Assembly (NCBI GenBank): GCA_003164275.1
Contig: PLSY01000001.1
Span: 1-14,413, forward strand
Direction of reading: 5' to 3'
DNA: 14,413 bases
From: Acidimicrobiaceae bacterium
GTDB lineage: Bacteria; Actinomycetota; Acidimicrobiia; Acidimicrobiales; RAAP-2
A program made the position numbers and the translations under genes. How positions within the stretch are numbered: position 1 is the stretch's first letter; the number at the start of each line of letters is the position of its first letter. The notes under the pieces are model-generated. The model searched no databases, was not told the origin of the DNA, and worked only from the letters and a program-made list of their open reading frames with translations. Of this stretch, positions 1 to 7,597 are shown in pieces.

Positions 1-2
1 TG

Positions 3-482
3 GCGCTCCTCGAGCACCCCGACCAGTACGCGCTGGTGGCTGCGCTGTCCGAGGACGAGCTGCCCGCAGCGGTCGACGAGATCCTGCGCTACGTGACCCC
101 CCTCCAGCTCCAGGGCCGTCGGACGACCAAGGAGCTCGACCTGCCGACCGGCCCGCTTGCTCCGGGCACCGAGGTCGTGCTCTGCCAGGCGTCGGCCAAC
201 CGCGACGACCGGGCCTTCAGCGATCCCGACCGGCTCGACCTGCGACGGGTGCCCGAGAACCCCCAGGTGGCGTTCGGCATGGGGGTCCACGCCTGCGTCG
301 GGAACCAGCTCGCCCGCCTCGAGGGCTCTATCATCTTCACCCGCCTGGCCCAGCGCTTCCCCGAGCTCGAGATGGCCGGCCGCCCGGTCTTCAACGAGAA
401 CGTGCGCTTTCGCGGCCTGCAGACCCTGCCGGTCCGGGTGGGGCGCCCCCGGGAGCGCCCTCACGGTGAAACAATTTCTTGA
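3..482 (+). CDS. Cytochrome P450, C-terminal part (5' end outside window)
   Basis: Open from the window edge with no start inside; about 159 residues are visible, the last 40% of a bacterial class I P450 (normally about 400 aa). Helix K carries the ExxR motif as E-I-L-R followed by Y. The PERF-like segment reads D-P-D-R-L. The heme loop is F-G-M-G-V-H-A-C-V-G, with the cysteine as axial heme thiolate. A soluble monooxygenase fed by a ferredoxin is expected, and a ferredoxin gene lies about 1 kb downstream. The stop codon falls inside the promoter-like block of the next operon (TTGACGT at 479-485), so the downstream genes probably have their own transcript. The substrate is unknown. Family assignment is secure; subfamily cannot be judged without the N-terminus. 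Confidence 0.95.
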   Translation, partial: ALLEHPDQYALVAALSEDELPAAVDEILRYVTPLQLQGRRTTKELDLPTGPLAPGTEVVLCQASANRDDRAFSDPDRLDLRRVPENPQVAFGMGVHACVGNQLARLEGSIIFTRLAQRFPELEMAGRPVFNENVRFRGLQTLPVRVGRPRERPHGETIS

Positions 483-520
483 CGTACAGTGCATACGATG
501 TTGCACTCCTGCGAGGAGGT
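462..520 (+). promoter_or_regulatory. Putative promoter/operator of the FAH-ferredoxin-ADH-ALDH-P450 operon
   Basis: CACGGTGAAACA (462-473), 5 nt, TTGACGT (479-485), 23 nt, CTGCGAGG (509-516). The same order and near-identical spacing recur at 6481-6536 before the dioxygenase operon. TTGACG resembles a -35 element. No good -10 sits at 16-18 bp, so TTGACGT may instead belong to an activator site. An inverted repeat AGTGCA-N8-TGCACT (488-507) lies just downstream of it, where a repressor operator would be expected. The end of this block overlaps the Shine-Dalgarno of the first gene. The block overlaps the stop codon of the upstream P450. Confidence 0.55.
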
Positions 521-532
521 GATCGGTCACCC

Positions 533-1462
533 ATGAAGCTGGCGAGTTTCCGGACAGTTCACGACGGCCCCCTCCGCGTGGGCCGGCTCGAGGGGGCCGC
601 GCTGGTGGACCTGAGCCCCCTCGTCGAGGGCCCGGCCGGGCCCGCTGCGCCGAGCCCCATGCGCTGCCTCCTGGCCAAATGGGACCAGCTGGTCGACCAG
701 GTCCGCACCGGCTCGCCGGGGGCGATCTTCGATCTGTCCGAGGTGACGCTGCTCGCCCCGGTGCCCGACCCGACCAAGGTGATCGCCGCCCCGGTCAACT
801 ACCTCGACCACCAACAGGAGATGTCCGAGGAGGTCCAGGTCAGCGGCCTCGGCGTGTTCTTGAAGGCGCCCTCCTCGCTCCTCGGGAGCGGGGGGGCCGT
901 GCAGATCCCGTACCACGACCGGCGCTTCGACTTCGAGGGCGAGCTGGCCGTCGTCATCGGCCGGCGGACCCGCCACGTCCCTCGCGCCGAGGCGGCCGCC
1001 TCGGTGGCCGGCTACACCTGCGCCCTGGATGTGACCATGCGCGGCGGCGAGGACCGCTCGACCAGGAAGTCCTTCGACACCTTCACCCCACTCGGCCCCT
1101 GGCTGGTGACCCCCGAGGAGGCCGGCCCCCCGACCGGGCTCGTCCTCGAGACCGTGGCCAACGGCGAGGTGCGTCAGCACGCCTCGGTCGGGGACCTCAT
1201 CTGGGGCGTCGAGGACTTGGTCGCCTACGCCTCCTCGGTCATGACCCTGGAGCCCGGTGACGTTATTTCCACCGGCACGCCGGCCGGCGTGGGCATGCTG
1301 GCCGACGGCGACCGGATCACGGTGACCATCGACCGGGTGGGCACGCTGTCGGTCACCGTCACCGCCGAGGGAGCGACCGCCTGCCCGACGGCCGGGGCCG
1401 GTCGGGGCTCGGACCTTACCGCACCGGTGCTGGCCAGGGTCCACCAAGGAGTGCCGTCGTGA
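533..1462 (+). CDS. Fumarylacetoacetate hydrolase (FAH)-family protein 1
   Basis: 309 aa, ATG chosen at 533 because GAGGAGGT (513-520) lies upstream and the family N-terminus (MKLASF) starts here. An in-frame TTG at 479 would lie inside the promoter block. FAH fold: a variable N-terminal region to about residue 75, then the catalytic domain. Metal ligands are visible as E135 and E137 (F-D-F-E-G-E-L) and D166 (L-D-V-T); K179 sits in the K-S-F-D-T-F loop before G188-P. G-D-V-I-S-T-G-T-P is the usual late signature. Members hydrolyse C-C bonds of, or hydrate, ring-cleavage products such as 2-oxo-hept-enedioates and acylpyruvates using Mg or Mn. First gene of a five-gene operon; its TGA overlaps the ferredoxin start by 4 bp. 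The residues after about 285 form an unusual Gly/Ala/Pro-rich tail. Exact reaction not assignable. Confidence 0.93.
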   Translation: MKLASFRTVHDGPLRVGRLEGAALVDLSPLVEGPAGPAAPSPMRCLLAKWDQLVDQVRTGSPGAIFDLSEVTLLAPVPDPTKVIAAPVNYLDHQQEMSEEVQVSGLGVFLKAPSSLLGSGGAVQIPYHDRRFDFEGELAVVIGRRTRHVPRAEAAASVAGYTCALDVTMRGGEDRSTRKSFDTFTPLGPWLVTPEEAGPPTGLVLETVANGEVRQHASVGDLIWGVEDLVAYASSVMTLEPGDVISTGTPAGVGMLADGDRITVTIDRVGTLSVTVTAEGATACPTAGAGRGSDLTAPVLARVHQGVPS

Positions 1463-1668
1463 CGCGCTTTCGGATCGTGGTCGACCGGGACCGGTGCATC
1501 TCGGCCGGCCAGTGCGTCCTGACCGAGCCGGCCGTTTTCGACCAGGGCGAGGAGGACGGCATCGTCTGCCTGATCCACCACGAGGTTGGTGAAGACTTCG
1601 AGCAGGCGATCCGCACGGCGGCCGAGCTCTGCACTTCCCAGTCCATCCGGATCGAAGAGGTGTCGTGA
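1459..1668 (+). CDS. Small [3Fe-4S]-type ferredoxin, P450 redox partner
   Basis: 69 aa, GTG start in a GTGA overlap with the preceding stop; AAGGAG (1446-1451) lies 7 nt upstream. Cysteines C13 (C-I-S-A-G-Q-C), C19 and C58 give the C-x5-C...C pattern of single-cluster ferredoxins used by actinobacterial P450s. A16 occupies the place where a 4Fe ferredoxin would have its extra cysteine, so a [3Fe-4S] cluster is predicted. C58 is followed by Thr instead of the usual Pro, and a non-ligand C37 is present. The family typically passes electrons from an NAD(P)H ferredoxin reductase to a P450. No reductase gene is in the window, so it must come from elsewhere. The likely partner is the P450 at 4355-5539 in the same operon, or the partial one upstream. 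Its TGA overlaps the ADH start by 4 bp. Confidence 0.93.
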   Translation: MTRFRIVVDRDRCISAGQCVLTEPAVFDQGEEDGIVCLIHHEVGEDFEQAIRTAAELCTSQSIRIEEVS

Positions 1669-2783
1669 GCGCCGGGTCGAGGCAGGTCCGGGCGGCGGTC
1701 AGCCGCGGGCCGGACAGCCCGCTCGCCTTCGAGGACCTCGAGATCGGAGCGCTGCGCCGGGGGGAGATCCTGGTGCAGGTGGCCAACGCCGGTGTCTGCC
1801 ACACCGACCTGGCCTGCCACGAGGGCCACATCCCCACCCGGACACCGATCGTGCTCGGCCACGAGGGGGCGGGCACGGTCCTCGAGGTGGCACCGGACGT
1901 GACGTCGGTCTCGGTGGGGGACCGGGTGCTCATGAGCTTCACCAGCTGCGGGACCTGCACCAGCTGCCTCGGCGGGGACGTCGCCTACTGCGAGCACGCC
2001 CTCGAGCTCAACATGCTCGGGGGCGGGCTGGGTGGCTCGCGCACCTACGAGGGCAGCGACGTGGTCAGCCACTTCTTCGGCCAATCCTCGTTCGCCACCC
2101 TCTCGGTGGCCAGCGTGCGCAACGTCGTCGTCGTGCCCGGCGACGCTCCGCTCGAGGTGCTCGCCCCCTTGGGCTGCGGCGTCCTCACCGGCGCCGGCAC
2201 CGTCTTCAACGCGCTCAGGGTCCGGGCCGGCTCGAGCGTGGTGATCTTCGGTGCCGGGGCCGTGGGCCTGGCGGCGGCCATGACGGCCCGCATCTCGGGC
2301 GCCTCGCCCATCGTGGTGGTCGACGTGGTCGAGAGCCGGCTCGAGCTGGCGCAGCGCATCGGCGCCGACGTCGCCCTGGACGGCGACGACCCCGACCTGC
2401 TCGACGCCATTGCCCGGGTGACCGGCGGCGGCGGCGACTACGTGATCGAAGCGTCGGGCAACCCGGTGGGCCTCGGGAACGCCCTCGCCTCGGTGGGCCG
2501 GCACGGCGTGTGCGCCAGCGTCGGCGCCGTGCAGCGGGAGGTCCCGCTCAACAGCCGGGCGCTGCGACTGAAGGGGGCCTCGGTCCGGGGGGTCATCGAG
2601 GGCGACGCCAACCCCCAGCTCCTCCTCCCCCGGCTGCTGGCCCACTTCGCCAAGGGCGACCTGCCGGTCGACCAACTGGTGACGAGCTACGACTTCGCCG
2701 ACATCAACCAGGCCTTCGACGACGCCGAGAGCGGGAAGGCCATCAAGCCGGTCCTCACCTTCGGCACGACCGCCCACCGCTAG
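1665..2783 (+). CDS. Zinc-dependent alcohol dehydrogenase (MDR family, aryl-alcohol type)
   Basis: 372 aa, GTG start overlapping the ferredoxin stop, GAAGAGG (1654-1660) as ribosome site. Catalytic zinc ligands are seen at C45 (G-V-C-H-T-D), H66-E67 (L-G-H-E-G-A-G) and C171 (L-G-C-G-V). The structural zinc lobe has C95, C98, C101 and C109 in the C-x2-C-x2-C-x7-C pattern. The Rossmann motif is G196-A-G-A-V-G201, followed by an Asp-containing strand (V-V-D-V-V), which favours NAD over NADP. It resembles benzyl/aryl alcohol dehydrogenases and class III-like enzymes in length and motifs. Expected role: oxidising the primary alcohol made by the P450 to an aldehyde, which the adjacent aldehyde dehydrogenase would then take. 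The alcohol substrate is an inference from gene order. Confidence 0.95.
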   Translation: MSAGSRQVRAAVSRGPDSPLAFEDLEIGALRRGEILVQVANAGVCHTDLACHEGHIPTRTPIVLGHEGAGTVLEVAPDVTSVSVGDRVLMSFTSCGTCTSCLGGDVAYCEHALELNMLGGGLGGSRTYEGSDVVSHFFGQSSFATLSVASVRNVVVVPGDAPLEVLAPLGCGVLTGAGTVFNALRVRAGSSVVIFGAGAVGLAAAMTARISGASPIVVVDVVESRLELAQRIGADVALDGDDPDLLDAIARVTGGGGDYVIEASGNPVGLGNALASVGRHGVCASVGAVQREVPLNSRALRLKGASVRGVIEGDANPQLLLPRLLAHFAKGDLPVDQLVTSYDFADINQAFDDAESGKAIKPVLTFGTTAHR

Positions 2784-2791
2784 GAGACGCC

Positions 2792-4273
2792 ATGGCACGC
2801 GAGATCGTCGACGTCGGGAACCTGATCGCCGGTCACCGGGTGGACAGCCCCGAGCCCTTCGTCGTCGTCGACCCGGCCGAGGCGGACCGGGTGGTGGGGC
2901 GGGCCTACGCCGCCGACGCCGGCCTAGTGGACCGGGCGGTCGAGGCGGCTGCCGCGGCCTCGGCGGGCTGGGCCGCCCTGCCCCTGGCCGAGCGGGTGGC
3001 CGCCCTGAGTGTGGCAGCGGCCAAGGCCCAGGAGGCCATCAACGGGGGCGAATGGGCCCGGCTGCTCGTGGCCGAGCAGGGCAAGATCCTGCTCGAGGCG
3101 GGCTTCGAGGTGGGCCGGGTCGGCGCCCTGGTCGAGGTCTTCGCCACCCTGGCCGAGCGGGCCCTGGCCGACGAGGTGGTGACGGACGACCAAGGGCGCC
3201 GGGAGGTCTCCTACCGGCCCTTCGGCGTGGTCGCCGCGGTGACCCCCTGGAATTGGCCGGTGTCGCTGACCATGGGCAAGGTCGTCCCGGCCCTGGTCGC
3301 CGGCAACACAATCGTGGTCAAGCCGGCCCCGACCACCCCGCTCACCATCACCTCGATCCTGGCGGCCATGAGCAGCGAGCTCCCCGCCGGCACGTTGAAC
3401 GTCGTCCAGGGGGGCGGCGACGTGGGCGCCGCCCTGGTGGCGCACCCCATGGTGCGCAAGGTGGCCTTCACCGGGAGCACGGCGAACGGGCGTCGGGTCT
3501 ACGCCTCGGCCGCCGACGGTGTGCGCAGCCTCACCCTCGAGCTGGGCGGGAACGACCCGGCCGTGGTGCTCGACGACGCCGATCTCTCGCCCGCCACCCT
3601 CGACCGGATGCTCCAGGCCATGTTCGTGACCACCGGCCAGGTCTGCTGGGCCATCAAGCGGGTCTATGTCGACCGCCGGCGCCACGACGAGCTGGTCGAC
3701 GCCCTGGTTGCTCGGCTGGGTTCCTATGTCGTGGGCCCCGGGCTCGATCCCCGGTCCTACCTGGGCCCGCTCCACATCGCTCCCCAGCGGGACAAGGTCA
3801 GGGACCTGTTGGCGGGGAGCCGAGCCTCGGGTGCCGAGGTCCACGAGGCGGGCGAGCTGCTGGGCGACCCCGACCGCGGGTACTTCCTGCGACCCTCCCT
3901 GGTGACCGGGCTCGCTCCCGACGCCCCCCTGGTGGTCGAAGAGCAGTTCGGCCCGGCCGTCCCCGTGCTGGCCTTCGACGACATCGAGCAGGCGGTCGGG
4001 CTGGCCAACGACTCGGAGTTCGGCCTCTGCGCCTCGGTTTGGTCGGCGGACGTCGAGCGCGGCTTCGACGTCGCCCGGCGTCTCGAGGCCGGCCAGGTCT
4101 TCGTGAACGCCCATGCGGGGCCCGCGCTCGACTACGGCACGGCCATCGGCGGCATCAAGCAGAGCGGCGTCGGCCGGGAGATGGGGATCCAGGGCCTGCG
4201 CGAGTACTGCGAGGTCCGCTCCGTCTCGGACCGGGTCCTGCGCCCGCCGCTCACCCGGAGCCCCAGTGGCTGA
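2792..4273 (+). CDS. NAD(P)-dependent aldehyde dehydrogenase
   Basis: 493 aa, ATG eight bases after the ADH stop, GGAG of the preceding stop region as ribosome site. It is open further upstream, but similarity to the family begins here. Motifs: T-P-W-N-W-P with N154 (oxyanion hole), K177 (V-V-K-P-A), G-S-T at 228-230 in the cofactor fold, general base E250 (L-E-L-G-G-N), nucleophile C285 (G-Q-V-C-W) and E-E-Q-F-G-P at 383-388. Length and order match the ALDH superfamily. It should oxidise the ADH product to a carboxylate. The ADH-ALDH pair behind a ferredoxin recalls upper pathways in which a methyl or hydroxymethyl substituent becomes a carboxyl group. 81 noncoding bases separate it from the next P450. 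Confidence 0.96.
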   Translation: MAREIVDVGNLIAGHRVDSPEPFVVVDPAEADRVVGRAYAADAGLVDRAVEAAAAASAGWAALPLAERVAALSVAAAKAQEAINGGEWARLLVAEQGKILLEAGFEVGRVGALVEVFATLAERALADEVVTDDQGRREVSYRPFGVVAAVTPWNWPVSLTMGKVVPALVAGNTIVVKPAPTTPLTITSILAAMSSELPAGTLNVVQGGGDVGAALVAHPMVRKVAFTGSTANGRRVYASAADGVRSLTLELGGNDPAVVLDDADLSPATLDRMLQAMFVTTGQVCWAIKRVYVDRRRHDELVDALVARLGSYVVGPGLDPRSYLGPLHIAPQRDKVRDLLAGSRASGAEVHEAGELLGDPDRGYFLRPSLVTGLAPDAPLVVEEQFGPAVPVLAFDDIEQAVGLANDSEFGLCASVWSADVERGFDVARRLEAGQVFVNAHAGPALDYGTAIGGIKQSGVGREMGIQGLREYCEVRSVSDRVLRPPLTRSPSG

Positions 4274-4354
4274 CCGCCCGGCGGCCGCCGGGCCGCAGGG
4301 AACCCGGCCTGCACCACGTCACCCGACGACCGCCCACTGCTCTGAGGAGGCCCG

Positions 4355-5539
4355 ATGATCACCTACCCGCCCGTCCGCATGTCGCCCTTCGAGCCGCCCG
4401 AGCTCTTCGGGGTCTTGCGTCGCGACTCGCCGGTCACCAAGGTCCAGCTCAGCGATGGGAGCGAGGCCTGGTTGGTCACCCGCTACGAGGACATCCGGGC
4501 CGGCTACGCCGACCTGCGGCTGAGCTCGGTGGCCACCCGTCCGGGCTACCCGCACCTGACGGCGGGCATCGGTGCCTCCAAGCGCCAGGACACCTCGTTC
4601 CTCCGCCAAGACCCGCCCGAGCACGACGTGCAGCGGCGGATGGTGGCGCCGAGCTTCTCGGTGCGCCGGGTCGAGGCCTTGAGGCCCAAGGTCCAGCGGA
4701 TCGTCGACGACGTCCTCGACCGGATGCTCGAAGGGTCTCAGCCCGCGGACTTGATCCAGGCATTCGCCCTCCCCGTGCCCTCCCTGGTCATCTGCGAGCT
4801 CCTCGGCGTCCCCTACAGCGACCACGAGTTCTTCCAGGACAAGAGCATGGTCACCTTCCAGCAGAGCGCGACCCCCGAGGACGTGACCGAGGCGGTGGAG
4901 GAGCTGAACGCCTACCTGCGCAAGCTGATCACCGCCAAGGCCACCGACCCTGGGGAGGACCTGCTCAGCGACTTGGTGGCCGAGCAGATGGCCAGCGGGT
5001 CGCTCAGCGAGGACGAGATCATCGTCATGGCCCGGCTCATGCTGACCGCCGGCCACGAGACCACGGCCAACATGATCGGCCTGGCCACCTTTCTCCTCCT
5101 GTACCAGGGCGACATCCTCGACGAGCTCCGGGCTGACCCGGCGCTGGTGCCCGGCGCCGTGGACGAGCTGCTGCGCTACACCTCGATCGCCCACATGTCG
5201 CCGGTGAGGGTGGCCAAGGAGGACACCGAGATCGGCGGCCAGGTGGTGCGGGCCGGGGAGGGCGTCATCCTGCCCCTGTCGGCGGCCAACTGGGACGGCG
5301 AGGTCTTCCCGAACCCCGACCGCCTCGATATCCGACGGGGTGCCCGGAATCACATGGCCTTCGGCTACGGGCCCCACACCTGCGTCGGTCAGCCGCTCGC
5401 CCGCATGGAGCTCCAGGTCGTTGTCGGGACGCTGTTCCCCCGGATCCCGACCATAGCCCTCGTCGACCCGGTGGAGGAGATCCGCTTCAAGTTCGACGGG
5501 ATCTTCTTCGGCGTCCACGAGCTCCGCGTCACCTGGTGA
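4355..5539 (+). CDS. Cytochrome P450, complete
   Basis: 394 aa, ATG at 4355 with GAGGAGG (4344-4350) just upstream. Soluble bacterial class I P450: helix I A-G-H-E-T-T (232-237), helix K E-L-L-R (271-274), N-P-D-R-L PERF-like segment near 320, heme loop F336-G-Y-G-P-H-T-C343-V-G. No signal peptide or membrane anchor. The order of motifs and length are standard for actinobacterial P450s of the CYP105/107 type. It is last in the operon with ferredoxin, ADH and ALDH, so it is the best candidate for the initiating hydroxylation. Related to, but clearly diverged from, the partial P450 at the window start. Substrate unknown. Confidence 0.96.
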   Translation: MITYPPVRMSPFEPPELFGVLRRDSPVTKVQLSDGSEAWLVTRYEDIRAGYADLRLSSVATRPGYPHLTAGIGASKRQDTSFLRQDPPEHDVQRRMVAPSFSVRRVEALRPKVQRIVDDVLDRMLEGSQPADLIQAFALPVPSLVICELLGVPYSDHEFFQDKSMVTFQQSATPEDVTEAVEELNAYLRKLITAKATDPGEDLLSDLVAEQMASGSLSEDEIIVMARLMLTAGHETTANMIGLATFLLLYQGDILDELRADPALVPGAVDELLRYTSIAHMSPVRVAKEDTEIGGQVVRAGEGVILPLSAANWDGEVFPNPDRLDIRRGARNHMAFGYGPHTCVGQPLARMELQVVVGTLFPRIPTIALVDPVEEIRFKFDGIFFGVHELRVTW

Positions 5540-5571
5540 AGCGGCGGGCGGGTGACCGGCGGGCCGGGACG

Positions 5572-6387
5572 TCAGCGGCCCAGAGGCACGGCCGGCTCGC
5601 CAACCAGGGAACGGTAGGCGGCGGTGGCCTCGGGCTCGAGGGCGTCGTAGGCCTCGGTGAACAGGGCGCTCGCCTGCTCGGCTGCCCAGCCCTCGGGTAG
5701 GAGGTGGGCTGGGAGCTGGGGGTCGCGGAACAAGAACAGGCGGTACTCGTGGACCAAGTGCACGCGCTCGACTAGCGCGTTGCCACCCCGGGCCGTCTGC
5801 CACGAGGCCAGGCCCTCGGGCGAGCTGTACTTGTCCAAGAAGTCGAGGTAGCGCTGCTGGATGCCGTCGAGGTCCCAGCATCGGGCGACGTACTGGCGGT
5901 CCTGCTCGACGTCGCGTGAGCGCGCCACCAGTGTGCTGATCCGCACCGGCTGGTGCCCGGCCCACTCGAGCACGGCGTCGAGCCGGTCGTGCGGGCTGAG
6001 CCAGACCGAGGCCGCCAGGGGGCCGAACCCGAGCCAGGCCAGCTGCTTGCGCAGCTGGTCCCGCACGCCCCGGCTCGACTCGGGGACCTCGTAGATCACC
6101 GCGTACCACTCCCCGCTCCAGGGCTCGTGGGTGGGCCGGAAGATGCGCTCGTAGCCTTCGTCGAGGAGCCGCCAGGTGCGTTCGGTCGCCCGGTACTGGG
6201 CGCGGCCCGCAGAGCGGGTGACCTCGAACCAACCCTCTCGCCGCAACCGAGACATGATTACCCGCAGCGGGTCGGCGGCCACCCCGAAGCACTCGGTCAC
6301 CGCCGCCAGGTCCTGGAGGGCGATGACCCCGTCGTCGTAACGGACGTAACCCCCGAAGAGGTCGAAGACGAGCGAGCGGTGGTTCAT
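5572..6387 (-). CDS. PaaX-family transcriptional regulator
   Basis: 271 aa. ATG at 6387 chosen because the family N-terminus (R-S-L-V-F-D-L-F-G-G-Y) starts at residue 4. No Shine-Dalgarno is seen before it, so a leaderless or weakly initiated message is possible. N-terminal winged helix-turn-helix to about residue 80 (V-I-M-S-R-L-R-R-E-G-W), then the Cas2-like middle domain starting W-Y-A-V-I-Y-E-V-P near residue 95, then the helical C-terminal PaaX domain. PaaX of E. coli represses phenylacetate catabolism and responds to phenylacetyl-CoA; relatives control other aromatic pathways. It is divergent from the dioxygenase operon, so it probably binds in 6388-6642 and may control both operons carrying the repeated promoter block. 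Its effector is unknown. It is convergent with the P450, with 32 bp between the stops. Confidence 0.93.
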   Translation of the reverse strand: MNHRSLVFDLFGGYVRYDDGVIALQDLAAVTECFGVAADPLRVIMSRLRREGWFEVTRSAGRAQYRATERTWRLLDEGYERIFRPTHEPWSGEWYAVIYEVPESSRGVRDQLRKQLAWLGFGPLAASVWLSPHDRLDAVLEWAGHQPVRISTLVARSRDVEQDRQYVARCWDLDGIQQRYLDFLDKYSSPEGLASWQTARGGNALVERVHLVHEYRLFLFRDPQLPAHLLPEGWAAEQASALFTEAYDALEPEATAAYRSLVGEPAVPLGR

Positions 6388-6642
6388 GTCGGTTGCCGCC
6401 GCGACGCAGGACGGGTCCGGCCGGCGGACGCTTCGGGTGCCACGACGCCCACGATAGAACACGGCGGGCCCGGACCAGCGCACAGTGAAACATTGCGTTG
6501 ACGTTCGTGGAGCAATTGTGCTGTAGTACTGCGAGGCGGCTCTCGGTCGCTCGGGAGTCGCCGTGGCCGTTCTTGCGAGGGCACCACCCGGGACCCGTGA
6601 TGTCGTCGCCCGGCCTAGAGCTCCGGGCGGAGAGGGAGACCC
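6388..6642. promoter_or_regulatory. Divergent control region between the PaaX-like regulator and the dioxygenase operon
   Basis: On the + strand CACAGTGAAACA (6481-6492), 5 nt, TTGACGT (6498-6504), 24 nt, CTGCGAGG (6529-6536) repeats the block at 462-516. TGTAGT at 6522-6527 could be a -10, 18 bp after TTGACG. A small dyad AGCA-ATTG-TGCT spans 6511-6522. Transcription starting near 6530 would give a leader of about 110 nt with a strong hairpin (6607-6629) directly before the ribosome site. On the - strand TTCTAT (complement of 6454-6459) is a weak -10 candidate for the regulator. No gene is apparent in this region. Confidence 0.5.
6607..6629 (+). promoter_or_regulatory. Leader hairpin next to the dioxygenase ribosome site
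   Basis: CGCCCGG (6607-6613) pairs perfectly with CCGGGCG (6623-6629) around a 9-nt loop. The Shine-Dalgarno AGAGGGAG (6631-6638) begins one base after the stem, so folding could limit ribosome access. Stems this GC-rich can arise by chance in such DNA. Confidence 0.35.
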
Positions 6643-7560
6643 GTGTACGTCACCAGTTTGCACTCGCACAGCCTTCAGGTCCCGGACCTGGCCCTGGCGC
6701 TCGACTTCTACCAGGACTTCGGGCTCGTTGACACCTCGACCGGCGAAGTCGCCAGCGTGGCCTGCGAGGGCCGCGACCAGGAGCAGATCCTGCTTCGCGA
6801 GGGTGCCGAGAAGCGGCTCCAGGCCGCCACCTTCACGGTGGTGCCTGGGTCGCTGGACGAGCTGGCGGCCCGGCTGGCCGCCGCCGGCCACCCGGCGGTC
6901 GAAGGCCTTCCCGCTCGCGAGGCTGGGCTCTGGGTGCGGGACCCCGATGGACTGCTGCTCCAGTTCATCGAGGCCGAGCCTGCCGGGTGGCGGGAGTACC
7001 CGGCGCGGCCCCGGAACTTCGACGGGCGGGCCGAGCGGATCGACGACGCCCGCTGGCTGGAGGTGGCCGTCCCGCTGCCGCGTCGGCTGGGTCACGTGAT
7101 CAAATTCACGCCAGACATGGCGGCCACCGAGCACTTCTACCTCGAGGTGGTCGGCCTCAAGCTCTCCGACCGGGTCGACGGGGTCCTCTCCTTCTGGAAC
7201 CACGGCCTCGGCGGGGACCACCACCTGTTCGGTGCCATCGCCAGTTCGCACCCGGGCCTGCACCACGCCAGCTTCGAGGTCGCCGACTTCGATGAGATCG
7301 GGATGGGCGCCCAGCGCATGGCCGAGAAGGGCCACCACATCCAGTGGGGACTCGGACGCCACACGTTCGGGTCGAACCTCTTCAACTACATCCAGGACCC
7401 CTGGGGCAGCTGGGTGGAGTACTTCGCCGACATGGACGTGATCACCTCCGACTGGGAGGGGCGGACCTGGGAGGCCCCGCCGGCGATCTGGGGCCCGCCC
7501 CTGCCGCCGCCGTTCATGGCCAACACCGAAGCCACCGGATCGGCCGTCAGCGCCAGCTAG
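6643..7560 (+). CDS. Two-domain type I extradiol ring-cleavage dioxygenase (VOC superfamily)
   Basis: 305 aa, GTG start with AGAGGGAG (6631-6638). Two vicinal-oxygen-chelate domains: the N-terminal one (about 1-115) lacks metal ligands, as is usual, and the C-terminal one (about 147-270) is catalytic. Predicted Fe(II) or Mn(II) ligands are H151 (L-G-H-V-I-K-F), a histidine of the H207-H208 pair (G-L-H-H-A-S-F-E-V), and E259 (W-V-E-Y). H240 and Y249 of the R-H-T-F-G...N-Y segment match the second-sphere His and Tyr of catechol 2,3-dioxygenases and BphC-like enzymes. The reaction is meta-cleavage of a catechol. The W-G-P-P-containing tail after about residue 275 is longer than in short catechol enzymes, which may go with a bulky substrate (inference). 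First gene of the operon with the second FAH enzyme. Confidence 0.94.
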   Translation: MYVTSLHSHSLQVPDLALALDFYQDFGLVDTSTGEVASVACEGRDQEQILLREGAEKRLQAATFTVVPGSLDELAARLAAAGHPAVEGLPAREAGLWVRDPDGLLLQFIEAEPAGWREYPARPRNFDGRAERIDDARWLEVAVPLPRRLGHVIKFTPDMAATEHFYLEVVGLKLSDRVDGVLSFWNHGLGGDHHLFGAIASSHPGLHHASFEVADFDEIGMGAQRMAEKGHHIQWGLGRHTFGSNLFNYIQDPWGSWVEYFADMDVITSDWEGRTWEAPPAIWGPPLPPPFMANTEATGSAVSAS

Positions 7561-7597
7561 CCGCGGCCGTCGTCCCACCCGTTGCCCTGGAGGGTCC

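Noticed and set aside
479..499. TTGACG with TACGAT as -35/-10 pair
   Set aside because: Only 9 bp separate them, too short for a sigma-70-type promoter.
479..532. Upstream in-frame TTG start that would lengthen FAH protein 1 by 18 residues
   Set aside because: It lies inside the repeated promoter block, has no ribosome site, and the family N-terminus begins at the ATG at 533, which has GAGGAGGT upstream.
5540..5571. Terminator between the convergent P450 and PaaX-like gene
   Set aside because: Only a 4-bp CCGG/CCGG stem is visible in the 32-bp gap; too weak to call.
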